This document shows, piece by piece, positions 59,631 to 64,000 of a stretch of 64,000 nt of DNA. This stretch comes from Romanomermis culicivorax (taxonomy: Eukaryota > Nematoda > Enoplea > Mermithida > Mermithidae). Below the pieces are notes generated by a model. That model did no database searches. It had not been told where the DNA came from and worked only from the letters and a program-made list of their open reading frames with translations. The DNA is taken from NCBI GenBank assembly GCA_963922205.1, contig CAWUHX010000119.1:806001-870000 (forward strand), in the 5' to 3' direction. Both the position numbers and the translations under genes were made by a program. Each line of letters opens with the position of its first letter. The stretch's first letter is position 1.

Positions 59631-61757
59631 CTGAAAAAAACTTATTTTTTACTTGTTTTTACGGAATACGGGAAAGGCCACTTGAAAAAAGACGTTAACA
59701 CTCGAAAAAAATCGTTGGCTGCGAACATAATGCACAACTTTTTTTCAAGATCCATGGAAAAAAATCAAGATGTAAGAGTTTTTCGATGTTCGACTTTTTT
59801 CAAGTGCATAGCAATTCTTCTGATGCATTGCATTTTTTTCAAGCTGATCTTAAAAAAATCAAAATAGTATCTTAAAAAGACTCAAGATCCCATCTCGAAA
59901 AAGAATCAAGATCCCATCTTGAAAAAGAATCAAGGTCCCATGTTGAAAAAGAATCAAGATCCCATCTTGAAAAAAAACAAGATTCCATCTTGAAGAAAAC
60001 TCAAGATGACATCTTGAAAAAAATAAGATTCCATCATGAAGAAAATCAAGATCCCATCACGAAAAAAGCGATTCCGAGCAATTCCCAAGTGAGCAATTCC
60101 TAAGTGACCAAAGTCCCAATTGAGCGATTCCCATGTGAGCGACTCCTAATTGAGCAAATTCCCGATTGAGCAAATTCCCTATTGAGCGAATTCCCAATTG
60201 GGCGAGTACCCAATTTGGCGATTCCGAAGGAGTGATCGACAATGTAGTAACACTTTATCCATATTTCCAATTTTTACCATATATTTTTCTTTGTATGTAT
60301 TTTTTTCTTTCGTTTTCTGTGTGTGTTGCTTATGTTTTCGTTTACGTATTTTTTACGTTTTCAATTTTTGTCTCGGCTTTCTTTCATTTTCTTCCTTCTT
60401 GTCATATGATTTTTTCTTTTTTTGCTCATGATACAATACATTACAATTTCTCATTTTAAATGACTGTTGTCTTGAGTCTTTCATCGTTGTAGGTGTGAAA
60501 AGCTTCATAAAAACATAAAAAAGAATGCTGCAAGGAACGAAACATCAAGAGAAAAGGAAACGTCAACAAAAATGAAGAAAGTGAAAATGATTGTGTTTCG
60601 ATTCATCGAATGTCCCAATTCCTCGAAAGTCTCGATTCTTCGAATAGTGCTTAAGATTTTATCTACAAAATCCCACAAAAGTCTAAAGGCGAAAGTCCCG
60701 ATTGCTCGAAATTTTTTTTTCAAAAGATTCTTTTAGAGATTTTCATTTTGATTTTCTTTTTTTCACCTTATTTTTTGTTAATTTAAACAGTTATAGAAAA
60801 GGTAAAGAGCATGCCTGAAGAATAGTTTTTGGACTAGAGGATAGGTCAATATCTGCAGAGTAAAATGAATATTTACCTATTGAATAACGTCTTCCCTGAG
60901 CCGGATTATACCACGTCAAGCAGAATCACTAAAAACGCCATAAAATTGAAACTTCCAAACTTTGGCATACTGTAGCTATGCGAATTCCAATTTTCACCAG
61001 AAAGGAATGTTACAATGGAATTGAGCGTATCAAACTACGTAGCGAATCTTATTTTGTGGTATGGTTAATTTTTTATTCATCGTAGCGAAAGAAAAAAGAG
61101 ATTAATGCCAGGATGTAGACAATCAACGTCAGAATTTCATAGAATTGGTTCCAGTTCCGCATCCGGTTCCGGTGACATTTGGAGATTCGCTTCTGGTTCC
61201 ATTCCTTGAAAAGTGAATCACTTCCTTTCGGTTCCGGTTCCGGATACCCGTTACATGCCCTAATCCATGTATTCACGTGAAATAAAATCGTGAGTCAAGT
61301 AGTTTTGCGCCGAGCGCTCGTACCGGTTTAAATTTAGTACAAAAAATTTCTAAAAATTGCTTCCAAATAATGAAACTGGAAAGCACTATTTCATTCTTTT
61401 ACAATTTTTTTGAATCATATATCCTATGGAGCTGATTATAAGCATTTTATAAAAAACAAGCTATACTTTCGTATTCGGCGCAAGTGATTTTGGGCAAATG
61501 CGGGCTGCGCATCGAACCGTGCACCTTTATGCCTTTTTTGTCGATACAAAAACGCCAACCGTCCGGTAGCTCTTGCTCCCTGATGAACGAACCATTTTCG
61601 TGACATTTGGGCACAAAATCGTACGTTTTATTGGCGTTTTTTAATTTTAGAGCTGTTTGACGTTGGGATTGACAGATTGACAGGTTGCCCGATTGTTGAT
61701 CTGTAGATGACGCTACAATGGTCGCCGATGATGACGGAATAGCAGTTGGATTCACTC
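59386..61757 (-). CDS. Gene 2: thyroglobulin type-1 protein, 3' part
   Basis: Exons 61757-61467 and 59630-59386 join in phase 1 across an intron of 1,836 nt. The product is a Ser/Thr-rich lead, a degenerate thyroglobulin type-1 domain and a charged tail. Upstream exons must exist because the first exon here starts in phase 1 and no signal peptide is seen; 62154-61869 is a candidate. The gene runs toward gene 1 and shares one domain type with it, so local duplication is possible. Confidence 0.6.
59690..60065. repeat. CAAGAT/ATCTTG mini-hairpin array, locus 2
   Basis: About nine units of TCAAGATCCCATCTTGAAAA, each a CAAGAT-CCC-ATCTTG hairpin, preceded by the same lead block as at 9520-9560 (AAGAGTTTTTCGATGTTCG). 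It lies in gene 2 intron DNA. Units are more regular than at locus 1. Confidence 0.88.
60065..60235. repeat. GAGCGATTCCCAATT phrase array
   Basis: About ten degenerate phrases (TTGAGCGATTCCCA, TTGAGCAAATTCCCGA). A related block in the same sense is at 60600-60715 (CGAAAGTCCCGATTGCTCG). Between them is a T-rich tract (60250-60470) like the complement of 18340-18540. Confidence 0.75.
60720..61330. other. Intronic DNA of gene 2
   Basis: 61140-61260 has a GGTTCCGGTTCC-type simple repeat (TTCCGGATACC variants). Nothing else recognised. Confidence 0.5.
61340..61466. mobile_element. MITE half abutting the gene 2 exon
   Basis: TTGCTTCCAAATAATGAAAC through AAGCATTTTATAAAAAACAAGCTATA is the right half of a TATAGTCTG-family MITE. 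Its tip coincides with the donor of the thyroglobulin exon: the GTATAG read on the minus strand lies in the TIR. Confidence 0.7.
61467..61757 (-). CDS. Gene 2 exon: thyroglobulin type-1 domain lacking two cysteines
   Basis: Acceptor TTTTACTTTAG, donor GTATAG, phase 1 at both ends, 291 nt. After a Ser/Thr-rich lead come ICQSQRQTAL, FVPKCHENGSF, then EQELPDGWRFCIDKKG and KITCAEY. Compared with the canonical QC...CWCVD motif, Cys 3 is Glu and Cys 4 is gone, while Cys 1, 2, 5 and 6 remain. Since C3 pairs with C4 in this fold, one disulfide has been lost as a unit. GS-x-x-x-P before the last Cys is retained. Confidence 0.88.
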
Positions 61758-61868
61758 CTAAAGTAAAAGTATTTTAGGTATTATTGTGCCGGTTTTATCC
61801 AACTTAGAAAGTTACATTGTTATAGCATAGGACTAATATTCTTAGCATATCGCTACAGTCGGGTGAAC

Positions 61869-62154
61869 CTAAGCCTAAGAAATAACTGGGGTTTTTTGTC
61901 GGGCCCCTATTCATGTGGAATGACGAGAGGGTAGCAGATGAGACTTTGATTTTTTTGTTTAGGTAATTTTTGAAATTACTGTGATTTGGCTGAAGAACAT
62001 GCATTTTTGATATTTTTCTGGAAATTTCGTGGATTAAATTTTTTTGTTTTTGTGAAAAGCCAATATGCTCATCGGAGGCACGATTTCTGAGAGAATTCAG
62101 TTTTGTTGTGAGGAATGTGTTGGGGATGTATTTACGGTAGCAGTCATCCCACAT
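61869..62154 (-). CDS. Candidate upstream exon of gene 2
   Basis: Minus strand: acceptor-like ATTTTGCATAG, then an open frame MWDDCYRKYIPNTFL... rich in Lys, Asn and Ser, open to 61804. A donor GTTCAC after 61869 gives phase 1 and a 111-nt intron to the next exon. Other phase-1 donors exist. No domain is recognised, and there is no signal peptide, so if real it is internal. A MITE begins 75 nt beyond its acceptor. Confidence 0.4.
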
Positions 62155-62228
62155 CTATGCAAAATTGGTGAATTGGGCGAAGCCACAATTCGACCAGAAA
62201 AAGAATGATTTATCATTCGTGGTACTTT

Positions 62229-62481
62229 TCTATAGTCTGTTTTTCTTAAAATACTTCCAAATAATGAAAGTGGAAAGCAAGTAGTATTTCAGATTTTCGT
62301 GATTTTCTGATAAACAAAATGTCATGCAGGACTGGAAATTTGGGAGCTTACTGACCTATGCTTTAGCAATTTTTTGAGTGAAAAATTTTACAAACAGAAC
62401 TTTATGTAGATGATTTTGACAGCAGTACTGATTTGTGTCACTTTTCTATTTGGAAGCATTTTATAAAAAACAAAATATAGG
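62229..62481. mobile_element. MITE, TATAGTCTG family, full length
   Basis: Left CTATAGTCTGTTTTTCTTAAAA, right TTTTATAAAAAACAAAATATAG, 253 bp. It shows every family block in order and is the best reference copy in the window together with 36538-36760. Confidence 0.88.
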
Positions 62482-62799
62482 TGGTATACGTCGCGTCTAT
62501 CAACCGACTTTATATTTGTTATTTTCCGCCTAATAAACAGAACGCCGACAGTCACCACTCATTTACATGATATTATTACTTAATATTATTATTTATTATT
62601 ACTATTCTCGTGCAAATAGAGGAGGAGGTGCCTATTACCGGGACCAAGTACATGGTAGAACAAAGCCTTTCCTGGATATTATTATAGTGAGTTCTTTTCT
62701 TTGTATTTTGTGTTAGCCTTAAGAAAGCATCTGGGGCGACCCTGATCGTAAGAGTTAGATATTCCAGTCACTGATTAGTGACTGAAGGTTGGGTTTACA
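62482..62799. other. Intergenic DNA
   Basis: No supported exon. TATTATTA-type simple sequence at 62570-62600. Confidence 0.5.
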
Positions 62800-63850
62800 T
62801 TTAATATGGGGGGTAGTACCCTCCAGACTTTTGAAATTAAAAATTTTTTTATGTAAAACAATTATTATTTTTTCTGGATTTTTGTCTCAAAAAACGCCAA
62901 AAAACCAGGGTGCACCCCCTTTACCCCCTCAAATGTTGCAGCTGCACATGTATGATTGGAAGGTGTGTTGATGCACTTAGCTGCGGAATATACTTTTTCG
63001 CAGACATGGAAAATTTTTCATTGAAATGATGAAAATCCTATTTTACAAAACTGAATTTTTAAAATTCTCACCCAAGTTCTCAAAAATTTAGTTCACCATT
63101 CTTTCTTGCTTCTACACCATCGAGGCACTTCCCAATAAACTAGTTAACACCTTTTTAGCGGGCCTTGACAAACGTCAGAGAAACAATACTATGGTCAAAA
63201 ACTAATTTTAGTTAGTTCATTTTGCTCCGATTAGCTGGAACTCAATAATTTGACCCGATTCTGATAGGTAGTCATCATGCCTGCAGACGGCTGCATCTCA
63301 CTAGCGGACGGCTGCGCGCTGCTTGTAGATTGCTGCGTCTTATTTGCGGACAGCTGCGTTTCATTTAGTGACGGCCGCGTCTCCCTCAGGATGGCTGCGT
63401 TTCATACTAGACGGGTACTGCCTATTTGCAGATGGCTGCGTCGCTTGCGTCTCAATTATATACGTCTGCGTCTCGTATGCAGACGGCTGCTCAGTTCAAC
63501 AAGGCGGAGTTCCGATAGTCCAACATAAACTTTATGTAATAAAACTGTGGGATTTTGGGCGTTCCAGGACCTTGTGCCATGGTATACTTGGATTGAGGCC
63601 ATATTTTCAAAAAAGAAAAAAGCGTAATCTAAGGAGCACTGGGTAGATGGATTGGGCGAAGTTTAGAGCTCTGGAATGTTACACCCAATTTTGGGTATAC
63701 TGGAACTGTTAGCCCAAAAAAAGCCGTTTTTTGCATGTTCTTGGTGCCTCACCGAGCACAATTTTCAGATAGAGGCCGAGTGAATGCATGCACCCCATAG
63801 TTTGCTCTTAGGCCCGAAATTATGAAAAACCCCAAGGCTCTAGCTCGTTT
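62800..63850. mobile_element. Composite element, partial copy 4, with a different array
   Basis: 62810-62985 matches the interior of copies 2 and 3 (TGTTGATGCACTTAGCTGC), 62985-63146 is the right arm ending CCCAATAAACTAG, followed by the linker CCTTTTTAGCGGGCC. At the satellite position there is instead a GACGGCTGCGTCTC phrase array (63280-63500). 63520-63850 matches the 3' block (TAATAAAACTGTGGGATTTTGGGCG, CACCGAGCACAATTTTCAGATAG). The left arm and the terminal hairpin are missing. Confidence 0.75.
63280..63500. repeat. GACGGCTGCGTCTC phrase array
   Basis: About eleven degenerate copies of a phrase of about 20 bp built on GACGGCTGCGTCTC. GC-rich, and unrelated in sequence to the 98-bp satellite that it replaces. 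Confidence 0.8.
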
Positions 63851-63852
63851 TG

Positions 63853-64000
63853 GCTCTATAGTCAGTTTTTGATAAAATGCTTCCAAGTAGAAAAGTGACA
63901 CAAATCAGTACTGTCGTTAACATTGTTATCATAGTGCTCTTACTGTAAAATTTTCCATTCGAAAAATTCTTAAAAATTAGGTAAGTATGTTCACAAAGTT
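63853..64000. mobile_element. MITE, TATAGTCTG family, cut by the window end
   Basis: Starts CTATAGTCAGTTTTTGATAAA and follows the left half of 36538-36760. It truncates the 3' block of composite copy 4. Confidence 0.8.

Overview
The window is AT-rich, repeat-dense eukaryotic DNA, most probably from a nematode. Four things point there: two domains of the T20D4.11-like (DUF19) family, which is largely nematode-restricted; the nematode telomere repeat TTAGGC (three and a half copies at 17075-17097); short introns of 52-74 nt beside very long ones; and splice acceptors of the TTTTCAG type. I cannot name the species.

Two protein-coding genes are supported. Gene 1 (+ strand, 21272-55595) is a mosaic secreted protein that I rebuilt as 14 coding exons with matching splice phases, about 1,070 aa. 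Its order is signal peptide, two thyroglobulin type-1 domains, a lustrin-type Cys-rich domain, a linker, a third thyroglobulin type-1 domain, a Kunitz domain, three more lustrin-type domains, and two DUF19 domains. The first eleven exons join in phase 1, as expected of exon shuffling of extracellular modules. About 31 kb of intron surrounds 3.2 kb of coding sequence. Gene 2 (- strand, at least 59386-61757, possibly to 62154) has a thyroglobulin type-1 exon that has lost two cysteines and a Lys/Ser/Ala-rich terminal exon. The two genes are convergent, so this looks like a cluster of secreted inhibitor or matrix genes.

Most of the remainder is mobile or repeated DNA. Main families: (a) a composite element (2036-4561, 5011-8169, 41549-45138, partial 62800-63850) made of a foldback module with about 190-bp inverted arms, a roughly 98-bp satellite array and a 3' block ending in a hairpin; (b) MITEs with TIR start TATAGTCTGTTTTT; (c) MITEs with TIR CATACATGCAC or CATACATGTAA and 8-bp target duplications, some nested with an empty-site control in the window; (d) a perfect-TIR MITE at 17041-17291 carrying telomere repeats and a tRNA-like sequence; (e) a 1.34-kb hAT relic at 48785-50125; (f) GC-rich TTAA-flanked elements; (g) a 4.6-kb inverted repeat inside intron 4 of gene 1; (h) arrays of short degenerate phrases at the ends of several elements. 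The first 20 kb holds no gene that I can support.
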